Shown here: piece after piece, positions 47,642-57,118 of the stretch
How positions within the stretch are numbered: the first letter of the stretch is position 1
Layout of the letters: every line of letters begins with the position of its first letter
NCBI GenBank assembly: GCA_009908505.1
Contig: JAAAPD010000039.1
Coordinates: 1-64,000, forward strand
Direction: 5' to 3'
Origin: Alphaproteobacteria bacterium
GTDB lineage: Bacteria > Pseudomonadota > Alphaproteobacteria > Rhodobacterales > Rhodobacteraceae
DNA length: 64,000 nucleotides
Notes under the pieces: generated by a model
Databases searched by the model: none
What the model was told of the DNA's origin: nothing
What the model saw: only the letters and a program-made list of their open reading frames with translations
Made by a program: the position numbers and the translations under genes

Positions 47642-48365
47642 GGCGCCTCATCTCGCGCTGGCCCTGCTCGCAGTATGCCTGGCCGGTCCCGCGACGGCAC
47701 AGGATATTGCCATAGATTTCGGTTCCGACGGGTCACTTGCAAACCGTTCGGTGCAGCTGATCGTGTTGATAACGGTGCTCAGTCTTGTTCCGGGCATTGC
47801 GATCATGATTACCTGCTTTCCATTCATAGTGACGGTTCTGGCCATCCTGCGGCAGGGGATCGGGTTGCAGCAGTCTCCGCCCAACATGCTCATGGTCAGC
47901 CTGGCCCTGTTCCTGACCTATTTCGTGATGGAACCAGTCTTCGTCGCCGCCTGGACCAACGGCGTCGATCCATTGATCAATGGCGCCCTGACCTTGGAAG
48001 AGGCCTTTCCAAGGGTCATGGCACCCTTCCGCGACTTCATGTCTGCCCGGATCGATCCCGGCACCTTCGAGGAGCTGGCATCACTGCGACCGGATGTTGC
48101 ACCGAAGACCGCTATCGATTCTTCGCCACTGTCTGTTCTGGTGCCATCCTTCCTGCTCAGCGAGATCGAGCGGGCCTTTCAGATCGGATTCCTCGTCTTC
48201 CTGCCATTCCTGATCATTGATCTCGTAGTGGCGGCCGTTCTGATGTCTATGGGGATGATGATGGTACCGCCTGCCATCGTTTCGCTTCCCTTCAAGCTCG
48301 CCTTCTTCGTCGTTGCAGATGGCTGGAGCCTGATTGCCGGCAGCCTGGTCCGCAGCTATTTCTAG
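47622..48365 (+). CDS. fliP: Flagellar export protein FliP
   Basis: Predicted 247-residue export-gate protein with a cleavable-type N-terminus and four helices. VLITVLSLVPGIAIMITCFP (~46-65), LRQGIGLQQSPPNMLMVSLA (~76-95) and the C-terminal GMMMVPPAIVSLPFKLAFFV are diagnostic. The GTG at 47622 or a TTG at 47634 could start it. Last gene of the fliF unit. Confidence 0.95.
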   Translation: MDCPLAKAPHLALALLAVCLAGPATAQDIAIDFGSDGSLANRSVQLIVLITVLSLVPGIAIMITCFPFIVTVLAILRQGIGLQQSPPNMLMVSLALFLTYFVMEPVFVAAWTNGVDPLINGALTLEEAFPRVMAPFRDFMSARIDPGTFEELASLRPDVAPKTAIDSSPLSVLVPSFLLSEIERAFQIGFLVFLPFLIIDLVVAAVLMSMGMMMVPPAIVSLPFKLAFFVVADGWSLIAGSLVRSYF

Positions 48366-48707
48366 TGGTTTTCGAACCAGCAGTCGCGCCGGACAATTTC
48401 AGAACCTCGCGATCGGGGTAATCGGGCACAATTCCCTGGATCGCGGTCACGGATAGGAGCGTCTTGGGCGCAATGACCCCAGCACTGGCAAATGCCGCCG
48501 TCTTGGACATGCTGCACCACCATGGCCGGCCGGCCTGGTTTATCCCTGAAGGCCGGCAGCGCTGGCTCGCCCATCAAAGAACTCCCCTGCATCCATCAAG
48601 TGGGGGGCCTCCTCGGTTGGTTCGGGCCTGAGCATGCCGCTTATGTCTCTGGGGTCCCCTGAACGGGGGGATTGTGCAACGCGCCTTCGCGTGCACTGAC
48701 CCAGTCC
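48366..48707. other. Spacer between fliP and flgI without a recognised gene
   Basis: Nothing here is confidently coding. A minus-strand frame of 76 codons (48362-48592) with several cysteines (GGICQCWGHCAQD) and an overlapping 72-codon frame (48292-48510) exist, but neither has a good ribosome site or a family I recognise. A pair of facing GC-rich repeats near 48650-48670 (GGGGTCCCCT, GAACGGGGGG) could fold. The stretch may hold remains of a lost gene. Confidence 0.3.
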
Positions 48708-49811
48708 CTATTGCACCACGAATTCAGCGTGCAGGGCGCCGGCAGCCTTGATGCTCTTTAGGATATCGATCATGTCGCGGGGACCGACACCAAGGGCATT
48801 CAGTCCCGCGACGACCTCTGAAAGGGAGGTCCCGGCGGGAACTTCAGCCATGGCGATACCCGGATCCTCCTCAAGTTGGGCATTCGTGCGCGGCACGACC
48901 ACCGTCTGACCCGGCGCGAAGGGGTTGGGCTGGGCCACGAGCGGCGTTTCCTCGATCCGAAGGGTCAAGTTGCCTTGACTGACGGCAACGCGCGAAATCC
49001 GGACATCCTCACCCATCACGATCGTGCCCGAGCGCTGATCGACCACGACCCTGGCCCGTCTTTCCGGTTCGACCAGGATATTCTCGACCTGGACCAGCGC
49101 ATGGGCGGGCGAGGCCGCACGGGTCGCCGAAATATCGAGGCGGACGGTCCCGGCATCCAACATGGTTGCGACACCACGTCCGAAAGCGCGATTGATCGAG
49201 GCCTCGATCCGGGCGGCGGTCGTAAAGTCCGGCGTCCTAAGGGCTAGCCGGATCACCTCGAGCGCTGCAAAGTCGAAATTCACCTCACGCTCGACGGTGG
49301 CGCCACCCGGAATGGTGCCCGACGTGGGGACGCCCTGCACGACCGTGGCCGCTTCGCCCTCGGCAGACGCGCCACCGGCGATGATCGTGCCCTGAGCAAC
49401 GGCATAGATCTCCCCGTCGGCCGCATTGAGCGGCGTCATGATTAGGGTCCCGCCCAGCAGGCTGTCGGCGTCACCGATGGCCGACACGGTCGCGTCGATG
49501 GAACTGCCTGCGCGGGCAAAGGGTGGCAGGCTCGCCGTGACCAGAACCGCGGCCACGTTGTTCGGACGAAATTGCTCACCGGTCACGTTGACACCGAGGC
49601 GCTCAAGTATGTTGGACATGATCTCTTCGGTGAAGGGTGAATTGCGCAGGCCGTCGCCGGTTCCGTTCAGGCCGACAACTAGGCCGTAGCCGACGAGATC
49701 GTTGGAGCGAACCCCATCAAATTCGACCAGGTCTTTCAACCGGACCGGCGTCGCATTTGCGAGCGAGGCCGAGACCATGAAAGCGATCAGGGCGGCCATC
49801 AATCTGGTCAT
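48708..49811 (-). CDS. flgI: Flagellar P-ring protein FlgI
   Basis: Predicted 367-residue periplasmic protein with a signal peptide, forming the P ring. VRLKDLVEFDGVRSNDLVGY (~23-42), GLVVGLNGTGDGLRNSPFTE and VNVTGEQFRPNNVAAVLVTA are strongly conserved, and QRSGTIVMGEDVRISRVAVS lies near 258. It overlaps flgL by 4 bases at the end of flgE-flgK-flgL-flgI. Confidence 0.96.
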   Translation of the reverse strand: MTRLMAALIAFMVSASLANATPVRLKDLVEFDGVRSNDLVGYGLVVGLNGTGDGLRNSPFTEEIMSNILERLGVNVTGEQFRPNNVAAVLVTASLPPFARAGSSIDATVSAIGDADSLLGGTLIMTPLNAADGEIYAVAQGTIIAGGASAEGEAATVVQGVPTSGTIPGGATVEREVNFDFAALEVIRLALRTPDFTTAARIEASINRAFGRGVATMLDAGTVRLDISATRAASPAHALVQVENILVEPERRARVVVDQRSGTIVMGEDVRISRVAVSQGNLTLRIEETPLVAQPNPFAPGQTVVVPRTNAQLEEDPGIAMAEVPAGTSLSEVVAGLNALGVGPRDMIDILKSIKAAGALHAEFVVQ

Positions 49812-50818
49812 CTCAGATACTCCGTCAGCGACAGGCGGGACAAGCGCGCCGTCAGCGTGTAGTGGGTTTCGAGTTGCAGCTGGACCTGTTGAAGCGCCGA
49901 GGCCGTCTCGTAGGAGTCGGCGGAGCTCATCTCGTTTCGGGCGATGGACAGGGCGGTTTCCTGTGCAGAAAGGCGCGTCGACGCAAGGCCGATCCGCTCT
50001 TCCGAGGCGCCCAGATCTGCCCGAAGTTGAGTCAGGGGCAAGGCGCTCTCGACCAGTGCCTCGCCCGACCGCCGAAGCAAGCTCGCACGATCTGAATCCG
50101 AGAGCGCCAATGCCGCGTCTCCGGCAATGGCTCCGAGGGCCGCCGCCTTGAGGGTTGCGCGGATCGCCCCGTGATCGGCGCGCGCCTGAATCTCAATCAC
50201 CTCGCCATCACCGATAGGCCGAACGAGATTGTCAGTGGTACTGCCCGCATAGGCCGACATCATGAAGCCACCTCCGGGCGAATCGAACCAGGTATCGACT
50301 GCGGCGACCACACCGGCCGCGTCCGTGGCGCCGGAGGCGGCTGTCACGACGGCCTGTAGCATGTCAGATCCATTCGACAGAGGCGCCTGGCCCAGCTCTG
50401 TCCCGCCAAAGATCGGCCGATCGGCGACGTGTGTGTTCAGGGCGCCAACCATGGCCTCGAAGGCCCTTTCGGCCTCGGTGGAAGCAGCAGCTCTCTGCTG
50501 TGGGCTGGTCTCCGTGACGACGGACAGCAAGGCCGTCGCGGCGGATTCGCCTGCCTCGCCTGTGCGGGTAAGGGCGAGCTGCGCCACCGAAAGGAAATTC
50601 TCCGTCTCGTCCAGGGACCGTACCTGCGTCTTGATCAGGTCGAGCTGACGGGTGGTGTCATGGAACCGGGCCTGGTCGCGGCCCAGATGGCCGGTAAGGT
50701 CCCACACCCGCCCCGTCGACAATTCCTGGGAAAGCGTGTTCAGCCGGTCCTTGATCTGCGCGTTATGGCGCACCGATACCAGGTGGCGGCTCAGATCGCC
50801 GATCATCGACATACCCAT
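49808..50818 (-). CDS. flgL: Hook-filament junction protein FlgL
   Basis: Predicted 336-residue flagellin-like junction protein. The C-terminal helix LSIARNEMSSADSYETASAL and N-terminal LNTLSQELSTGRVWDLTGHL show the flagellin/FlgL fold. The ATG at 50818 has GGAG eight bases upstream; a GTG two codons earlier overlaps the flgK stop. Exported after the FlhB switch. Confidence 0.85.
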   Translation of the reverse strand: MGMSMIGDLSRHLVSVRHNAQIKDRLNTLSQELSTGRVWDLTGHLGRDQARFHDTTRQLDLIKTQVRSLDETENFLSVAQLALTRTGEAGESAATALLSVVTETSPQQRAAASTEAERAFEAMVGALNTHVADRPIFGGTELGQAPLSNGSDMLQAVVTAASGATDAAGVVAAVDTWFDSPGGGFMMSAYAGSTTDNLVRPIGDGEVIEIQARADHGAIRATLKAAALGAIAGDAALALSDSDRASLLRRSGEALVESALPLTQLRADLGASEERIGLASTRLSAQETALSIARNEMSSADSYETASALQQVQLQLETHYTLTARLSRLSLTEYLR

Positions 50819-50820
50819 GG

Positions 50821-52266
50821 TCACAGCTCCATCAAACGGTTGATCATGGCCTCGACGGTCTGCACGAGGCGCGCATTTGCGGCATAGGCCTGCTCCACCC
50901 GCAAAAGCATCTGCATCTCGTGGTCGGTATCGACGCCAGTGGCTGCCTCCGCCTCAGTGAGCGTGTTCCATCGGGCGGTCGCGAAGCTCAACTCTTCATC
51001 GGCATTCAGCCGTGACGCGCCGATCTCGGACTGAATATCGGCGACGTGGCCGCCGAGCGACCGCCCCATACCCGACCCGCCAAGCGGTTGGGACGACTGC
51101 AGGGCGGCGCCCGCCGCAAGAAGAAGGGAACTGTCACCGGACGCCCCCGGCATGGTACTGTTGATCCCGTCGCGCAAGCGCCAGGTCTCACCACCCTGCG
51201 ACGGATCGACTGCCGCGTTGACCGCGATCCGGCCGGCCAAGCCAACGGTATCCATTGGATCGAGCGGTTGTCCACCATCCGTGAACAGGCCCGCATCGCC
51301 GGGTCCAAGCGTTGGGTCGACGGAACTGTCCTGCAGGCGCTCGATTATATCAGTTGCGACGGTATCGAGTTTCGCCTGCGCCTCCACAAGGTCCACGTCC
51401 CGGGCAATGAATGCCGTCTCTAGACTGCCACCGGCCAGCTTTCCCAGGCCATCTGGCGCGATCGCCACACCATCACGGGTGATTCCAGTCAGCCCGCCAC
51501 CCGAGAGGGTCATGTCTGGGGTGATCACCGGCGTCGGGACGAAATCGAACCGTTTCGCAGGACCGTCGATGAGCATCTCGCCGCCCGGCGTCATCAAGGC
51601 GACCTGCCCACCGTGGCGGTCAAGTTCCCGGATCGGAACGATACTGGCAACCTGGTCGATGACTTTTTGGCGTTGGTCCATCAGGGCGGACGGATCCGAC
51701 CCGGTATTCACACTTGCCGTGATGTCGGCGTTCAGGCGCTCGACCTGGCCAAGCGCAGTATTGAGCTGGTCGACTTGCGTGGCGATTTGTTCATCCGCCT
51801 CTGCGCGCATGGTCTGAAGCGTGTTCGAGGCCGTATTCAAGGCACCCGCGAGGTCCTGAGCCCGACCAAGCACGGTGTTCAACCGGATCGACGATGACGG
51901 ATCGGTCGCGGCATCGACGAGCGACTGCTCAAACCCGGAAACACGGGCCGTCAGCGCATCGGGTTGCCCGGGGGCACCAAAAACCGTTTCCAGCCTTTTC
52001 CGCAGGTCCACCAGGGCGGAGGCGCCCGACATCTCGGAATCCGCAAGCCGGCGTTCACCGATGATACCGCGATCCACGACTCGGGTTACGGCCCCAATCT
52101 GCACGCCCGCCCCGCGCCCACCGACGGAGGCGGCATTCAAATCCAGTTCGCGTCGCCCGTACCCTTCGGTCAGGGCGTTGGACACGTTCGAGGAGACGAT
52201 CTCGGCAAGGCGCGAGGCGGCATTCATGCCGCTGACTGCGTTGGAAAGGGAATGAGAAAGGCTCAT
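50821..52266 (-). CDS. flgK: Hook-filament junction protein FlgK
   Basis: Predicted 481-residue junction protein. SLSNAVSGMNAASRLAEIVS with SSNVSNALTEGYGRRELDLN at the N-terminus and MLLRVEQAYAANARLVQTVE at the C-terminus are diagnostic. It lies 21 bases downstream of flgE. Confidence 0.92.
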   Translation of the reverse strand: MSLSHSLSNAVSGMNAASRLAEIVSSNVSNALTEGYGRRELDLNAASVGGRGAGVQIGAVTRVVDRGIIGERRLADSEMSGASALVDLRKRLETVFGAPGQPDALTARVSGFEQSLVDAATDPSSSIRLNTVLGRAQDLAGALNTASNTLQTMRAEADEQIATQVDQLNTALGQVERLNADITASVNTGSDPSALMDQRQKVIDQVASIVPIRELDRHGGQVALMTPGGEMLIDGPAKRFDFVPTPVITPDMTLSGGGLTGITRDGVAIAPDGLGKLAGGSLETAFIARDVDLVEAQAKLDTVATDIIERLQDSSVDPTLGPGDAGLFTDGGQPLDPMDTVGLAGRIAVNAAVDPSQGGETWRLRDGINSTMPGASGDSSLLLAAGAALQSSQPLGGSGMGRSLGGHVADIQSEIGASRLNADEELSFATARWNTLTEAEAATGVDTDHEMQMLLRVEQAYAANARLVQTVEAMINRLMEL

Positions 52267-52287
52267 GCCGAGGTCTCCTTCATCGGT

Positions 52288-53586
52288 TTAGCGCTTGATG
52301 TTGGTCGTTTCCTGAAGCATTTCGTCCACGGTCTGGATCACCTTGGCGTTTGAGGAATAGGCCCGTTGCGTCTGGATCAATTGGGTGAGTTCGCCGGCCA
52401 CATCAGTGGCGGATTCCTCGCGCGCGAAGCTGACGACATCACCGGTGGGACCGTCACCGGCATCCCAGAGGAAGAACGGTCCACTGTCGGGGGTGACCGT
52501 GTAGCTCTGATGATCCTGGGTCAGCAGGCCATTGGGGTTTGGGACATCCACCAGTGGCACCTTGTAGATCAGGCGCGACATGCCATTGTCGAAATAGGCA
52601 TGCACATTGCCGTTGGCGTCGACCTCGACCGAGGTCATGTTGCCAACCGGCGACCCGTCCTTGGAGATCGAGACCGGCGCGAAGGCATCGGAAAGCTGCG
52701 TCAGACCACCAGGATCGCCCAGAGTACCGATGTCGATATCGACCGGTCCGCCAGCTACATTCACTTGAATCGTGCCGGTGGCAGGGTCATAGGGGCCACC
52801 ACTGACATCCGTGACCGACAACAGACGACCGCCGTCGCCCCGCGTGTCGTCGAAGGTCAGGGTATACTCGCCGATCACGGCGCCACCCGAAGCGCTGTCT
52901 TCCAGCACCATGGTCCACTCGTTGGACGCGCCAGCACCGGGAACTGTTGGCACAAAGGTGATCGACAGACTTTCGGATTTCCCGAGGTTGTCGAAGTACT
53001 CGATCGAAAGCTCTTGTGTCTCACCGCTTGCGCCGGCCTCGGTCTCGGTTGCGGGAAGGTTGACCGCTAGGTCGATGGCCGTGGTCGCATTTCCGAAGAA
53101 CTGGTTGGCATTGATCTGCACCGGTTCTAGGCCGCCGATCGTGTCGCGCGGATGGGTCGGGATGGTGCCGTCAGGGTTCGCGGCCCAGCCCATCAGAACC
53201 AGCCCGCTGGAGGTCGTCAGATAGCCATCGGCATCCGGGCGGAACGATCCGGTGGTCGACAATTTGAACGGCAGGTCCCCGGCCCCACCGATTGCCGAGG
53301 CGTCAGAGACCGGCAGCATGCCCCGGCCCCGCACGGCGAGGTCCGTCGCGTTGGAGGTCGAGACCAGGGGTCCACGTTCGTCGATCAGGCGTTGCGTCGT
53401 CACGCGGACCCCGCCGGCGGAATAGCCGCCCTTGCCGCTTTCGATGACCATCGAATGAAAATCGGCTACGGCCCGCTTGTAGCCGTAGGTCGAGGAATTC
53501 GCGATATTGTCGGAGATCGTGGCCAGTTTGCTGGCATTTGCGGACAAACCGGCGACGCCGGCATTGAGCGAGGAAGAGATGGTCAT
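52288..53586 (-). CDS. flgE: Flagellar hook protein FlgE
   Basis: Predicted 432-residue hook subunit. The N-terminal LSANASKLATISDNIANSST and GYKRAVADFHSMV, the RPDADGYLTTSSGLVLMGWA middle motif and the C-terminal LIQTQRAYSSNAKVIQTVDE are conserved. Preceded by the clearest CtrA-like box; first of flgE-flgK-flgL-flgI. Confidence 0.95.
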   Translation of the reverse strand: MTISSSLNAGVAGLSANASKLATISDNIANSSTYGYKRAVADFHSMVIESGKGGYSAGGVRVTTQRLIDERGPLVSTSNATDLAVRGRGMLPVSDASAIGGAGDLPFKLSTTGSFRPDADGYLTTSSGLVLMGWAANPDGTIPTHPRDTIGGLEPVQINANQFFGNATTAIDLAVNLPATETEAGASGETQELSIEYFDNLGKSESLSITFVPTVPGAGASNEWTMVLEDSASGGAVIGEYTLTFDDTRGDGGRLLSVTDVSGGPYDPATGTIQVNVAGGPVDIDIGTLGDPGGLTQLSDAFAPVSISKDGSPVGNMTSVEVDANGNVHAYFDNGMSRLIYKVPLVDVPNPNGLLTQDHQSYTVTPDSGPFFLWDAGDGPTGDVVSFAREESATDVAGELTQLIQTQRAYSSNAKVIQTVDEMLQETTNIKR

Positions 53587-53648
53587 GTTCTTGGCCTTTC
53601 TGTCACAAGACGCGCACAGGAATTGAACCAGCCTTATCTTCCGACCGA

Positions 53649-53663
53649 TTAACGGCGCGCTAA
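53649..53663 (-). promoter_or_regulatory. CtrA-like box upstream of flgE
   Basis: Minus-strand TTAG-CGCGCCG-TTAA with 11-base spacing, 62 bases before the flgE ATG. It also lies just after the motB stop on the same strand. Confidence 0.55.
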
Positions 53664-53694
53664 CAGCTAAAATGCGATGCAGTTTCGACGCTGC

Positions 53695-54507
53695 CTAGCG
53701 CCAGCGCAGCAGCGTGATTTTGACCCGATCATTGCGCGTCGCAAAACGGTCGGTGGTGACGGGCCGCCTGTCGGCATGACCGGTGATGCGCGCCATGCGG
53801 ACCTCTTCCACCCCGGCGTTGACCAGCAGTCCGCGAACGGCATCGGCACGGCCGCTCGAAATGTCCCAAACTGGGTTCTCGGCAAGGACAACCGGCTGCG
53901 TCCGAAGGTGCCCATCAATGGCGATGGGGTTCGTCACCATCCCGAAGATCGGCGCGAAATGGGTCATGAGTTCGACCATGACCGGTGTCGGTTCGCGTGT
54001 ATTGCCGACAAAGATGGGCGCGCCGTCGCGAGCAAAGATCTCGACTATCAGGCCCTCGTCAGTAACGCGGGTCACGACGTGGCGCAGCGCCTCCATTTCA
54101 AGCAGGCTTTCTCCGCCCACGCCCATCAACTGCTGCTCGACTTCGCGAAGGGCCGCAACCTCGGCGGCGGCCTCGGCCGCCGACTGTTGCCCCTGAACGC
54201 GGAGTCCGACCGCCTGGCCCGTTCCATTTCGCGCCAAGGTCCGGTCCGTCATGATACTGTCGCCACCGAACATGTCCGCACCACCGCCGGAAACTCGGTT
54301 CACCGGCACGGTTGGCGAAAAATAATCCGCGATTCCCTTGCGTTGCTGTTCGGTGGTGGCGTTGAGCAACCACATCAACAGAAAGAACGCCATCATCGCG
54401 GTCACGAAATCCGCATAGGCGACCTTCCATGCGCCGCCGTGATGACCATCGCCACCGACGACCTTCTTGCGTTTGATAATGACCGGCGCGTTCGACTTGT
54501 CGCCCAT
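53695..54507 (-). CDS. motB: Flagellar motor stator protein MotB
   Basis: Predicted 270-residue stator subunit. The membrane helix with the proton-carrying Asp is VAYADFVTAMMAFFLLMWLL (~29-48), and the periplasmic OmpA-like peptidoglycan-binding domain shows AIDGHLRTQP and ISSGRADAVRGLLVNAGVEE with MARITGHADRRP. The ATG at 54507 has GAGG upstream; an ATG six codons earlier is possible. It partners MotA at 42713-43579. Confidence 0.95.
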   Translation of the reverse strand: MGDKSNAPVIIKRKKVVGGDGHHGGAWKVAYADFVTAMMAFFLLMWLLNATTEQQRKGIADYFSPTVPVNRVSGGGADMFGGDSIMTDRTLARNGTGQAVGLRVQGQQSAAEAAAEVAALREVEQQLMGVGGESLLEMEALRHVVTRVTDEGLIVEIFARDGAPIFVGNTREPTPVMVELMTHFAPIFGMVTNPIAIDGHLRTQPVVLAENPVWDISSGRADAVRGLLVNAGVEEVRMARITGHADRRPVTTDRFATRNDRVKITLLRWR

Positions 54508-54581
54508 GACCTCACCCTTTTTCACCCGTATCTGGGATAGCAGGGCAAAGGTGAAGACCAGCCTAACAGTTCAAATGCCCG

Positions 54582-55343
54582 CTATTCCCCGGCCAATTGA
54601 TAGACTTCATCCGGGCCGCAGAATTCGGCCAGTTTGTAGCCATTATCGAACATGATTTCGCTAATCCGGCGGTCAGCTGTATTGTTCTCGATCGACCAGA
54701 ATTCGACCCTGAACCTGCTGAAATCGAAGGCTTCGAGCACCGGAAGCTCGCCGCCCTCGATATCGAGCGAGATGAAGTCCGGCGCGGTCACGCCGGTTTC
54801 TTCCATGATGCCCGCGAGAGTCCGGGTTTCGACCGTTAGGCGGCGCTCCTTGTGGCGGCTATCGGACCGCACCGTGGCAAGCGCCCGCGCGTGGTAGGTT
54901 TCGGTCAGACCGCTCATCTGGGTGTAGCCTTCCACCACCTCGATGAACTCCGCCTCGCCCTCGGTCACCGCGACGGCGACACCGTGGCAGGGGCACCGAC
55001 GCACCTGCTGAGCCTTTTTCAACTGGGCTGGAACCGGCTCAACCAGTGCGCCGGTCCAGCCGCGAAACACCTCTAGGAAAAAAGTGTTCGATCCGGTCAC
55101 GCCATCATAGCCGCCGATATCCAGAAATGTGCCGCCGCGCTTGCGATTCAGCATCATGTCGATGACCAGGTCCTGACCGGCCTGCGATGTATAGCGATAG
55201 CCGGGGTCCAGCATGCGCCGGGTTTCGTGCAGCCGACGCACAAGCGGCGCGCGGCGACGGGTCTTGTCCTTTTCTAGGATACCGCTCAGCCGGCGCACTT
55301 CGGCAAAAAGGGCCTTGCGGGTGTCGGCGAGAGAGTCACTCAT
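54582..55343 (-). CDS. FkbM-family methyltransferase
   Basis: Predicted 253-residue SAM-dependent O-methyltransferase. FLDIGGYDGVTGSNTFFLEV (~74-93) with VEPVPAQLKKAQ and the closing PDFISLDIEGGELPVLEAFD near 166-185 follow the FkbM order. These enzymes methylate sugars or polyketides; with the upstream glycosyltransferase-like gene and the adjacent flagella a role in glycan or flagellin-glycan modification is possible but unproven. ATGA overlap with the preceding gene. Confidence 0.88.
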   Translation of the reverse strand: MSDSLADTRKALFAEVRRLSGILEKDKTRRRAPLVRRLHETRRMLDPGYRYTSQAGQDLVIDMMLNRKRGGTFLDIGGYDGVTGSNTFFLEVFRGWTGALVEPVPAQLKKAQQVRRCPCHGVAVAVTEGEAEFIEVVEGYTQMSGLTETYHARALATVRSDSRHKERRLTVETRTLAGIMEETGVTAPDFISLDIEGGELPVLEAFDFSRFRVEFWSIENNTADRRISEIMFDNGYKLAEFCGPDEVYQLAGE

Positions 55344-55741
55344 GGGTCGGCTCCGTGACCGGTATAGGATTTTTCCTCGACCAGGTCCGACCCCAGCAAG
55401 GTGTTGATTTTCTTCTTGACCTCGGCCCGCTCGTCATTGGTGCCATATACGGCGCGGGCGAGGGCGATGAAGGATGCGCCAAAATCCTCGCGGGCCTCAC
55501 AGGCGCGAATGTCGTCTTCGATGACCCAAAGACGTGAATTGATGCGATAAAGCTCTACCCATAGCGCGGCCAACTCCGTGTCTTCGGGTAAATATTCGTT
55601 GGCCGTGCGGGTCAGAACCTGGTGTTCGTGCAGGACGTTGGTCAGCTTGGCCGGGTCGTCGATCCGTTCGCTCTTGAGGCGCAGGATCGTCAGCTTGTCG
55701 ATCAACTCCGCCGGGGCGGTGGGCACCATGATCCGTTCCAT
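55340..55741 (-). CDS. DUF6165-like protein
   Basis: Predicted 133-residue protein. VPTAPAELIDKLTILRLKSE (~6-25) is the hallmark of the DUF6165 family (PxxPGELIDKITIL pattern). The rest is helical. Such proteins often accompany glycosyltransferases. AAGGAC lies before ATG 55741, 4 bases past the TPR gene stop; the stop overlaps the FkbM gene start. Confidence 0.75.
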   Translation of the reverse strand: MERIMVPTAPAELIDKLTILRLKSERIDDPAKLTNVLHEHQVLTRTANEYLPEDTELAALWVELYRINSRLWVIEDDIRACEAREDFGASFIALARAVYGTNDERAEVKKKINTLLGSDLVEEKSYTGHGADP

Positions 55742-55745
55742 TCGG

Positions 55746-57110
55746 TCAAAGTCCTTCCACTTTTTCACGCAAGGCCTGCTCGACCCGGTCGAATACATCC
55801 AACCAATCCAATGGCCGGACCTGCCGGAACAGGCGCATGGAAGGATACCACGGCGTTGTCTCACCCGCATGGGTAAAAACCCAGAACGGATCCCAATGCA
55901 GGATCGTCCAGACCGGGATGCCCAGTGACCCGGCGATATGGGCTGTCGCCGTGTCCGAGGTGATGACAAGATCCATTTCCAGCATCGTCGCGGCGCAATC
56001 CGCGAAATCCCTGTCAGTGCTGGCGGTATCGACCATGAAGGCGGCACTGCCGTCACCATGAAATTCGACAAGGGCTGGCCCCTTGTAGAGCGAGAAAAGC
56101 TGCACCCCCGCAATATCCGCGAGCGGCAGGTAGGCGCGATGGGAAAAGGACCGGAACGCATTGCCCTTGTAGGTGGCTGATCCCGACCAGACCACGCCGA
56201 CCTTGAACCGATCCTGAAAGGGGGCCGCGATGGCCCGGGCACGGGCGCGCGACTCCTTGGGAACGGCCAGACGGGTTGGCGGCGGAGGCGTGCCCCTCTC
56301 GTCCGGCCCAAACACGGCCATGGGCATGTCCATCAGGTTCATCCATGCATCATAGGACGACAGGTCCGGCACCGATGTACCGACCCAGTCCGCGCCGTCG
56401 AGCTCAGACAGCAAACGCGCCACGGGCTTTTCCGCCACGAAATGCAGTTTCGCCCCTTTTTGGGCCAGAACAGGAACGAATCTGGAAAAAAGGATCGCAT
56501 CTCCGAACCCCTGTTCGGGCAGAACCAACAGGGTCTTTCCGGAAACGGCATCGCCATCCTGCCAAGCCGGAACGTCGATTTTGCGTGGCGTCATTTCATC
56601 GCTGCGCCACCGGGCACGATAGCTGCGGAACCCCGCGCCATAGAGGCCCGCGCCGAGCTGCGCGAAGGCCAGCTGAAGCTCGATCTCGGGCTCTTGAGGA
56701 TAGTCAGCCACCTTGGGTGCAAGATAGTCGATCGCTGCTCGGTAGTCGCCCTTGCCGCGCTGGCACCGCCCGATCAGGGCGTGATGCAGCACGTGCGAGC
56801 TGTCATGGTCCAGGGCCGCCCGCCGCAAGGCGATGGACCGGTCATATTCCCCGAGATCGGACAGGATATTGGCATAGTTCTTGCGGATTCCGGGATCATC
56901 CGGTTTCAGCGCATAGGCCCTTTCCTGCGCCCGCCGGGCTTGCTCATGATGGCCTTTTGACCGGAGCAGCGCGCCCAGGTTGGACCAGATACCGGCATCC
57001 CCCGGGGTCTCGGAAAGGTAGGCCACGTAGCCGGCGCGCGCATCGTCCAGTTTCCCCTTGCGATGAAGGGCCGTCGCCGCATCGGCGACCTTGCGATCCG
57101 CCGTCGCCAC
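55746..57110 (-). CDS. TPR protein with glycosyltransferase-9-like C-terminal domain
   Basis: Predicted 454-residue protein. Residues ~10-160 hold TPR repeats (AGIWSNLGALLRSKGHHEQA, DPGIRKNYANILSDLGEYDR). The C-terminal half resembles heptosyltransferase/GT9-fold enzymes: LLVLPEQGFGDAILFSRFVP (~194-213) and DLVITSDTATAHIAGSLGIP near 375-394. It starts with GTG. Acceptor unknown. It lies in a four-gene unit with an unknown gene, DUF6165 and FkbM. Confidence 0.75.
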   Translation of the reverse strand: MATADRKVADAATALHRKGKLDDARAGYVAYLSETPGDAGIWSNLGALLRSKGHHEQARRAQERAYALKPDDPGIRKNYANILSDLGEYDRSIALRRAALDHDSSHVLHHALIGRCQRGKGDYRAAIDYLAPKVADYPQEPEIELQLAFAQLGAGLYGAGFRSYRARWRSDEMTPRKIDVPAWQDGDAVSGKTLLVLPEQGFGDAILFSRFVPVLAQKGAKLHFVAEKPVARLLSELDGADWVGTSVPDLSSYDAWMNLMDMPMAVFGPDERGTPPPPTRLAVPKESRARARAIAAPFQDRFKVGVVWSGSATYKGNAFRSFSHRAYLPLADIAGVQLFSLYKGPALVEFHGDGSAAFMVDTASTDRDFADCAATMLEMDLVITSDTATAHIAGSLGIPVWTILHWDPFWVFTHAGETTPWYPSMRLFRQVRPLDWLDVFDRVEQALREKVEGL

Positions 57111-57118
57111 GACCGGCC

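Noticed and set aside
48362-48592. 76-codon cysteine-containing gene after fliP
   Set aside because: No ribosome site, no family match and overlap with the fliP stop; not reported as a gene.
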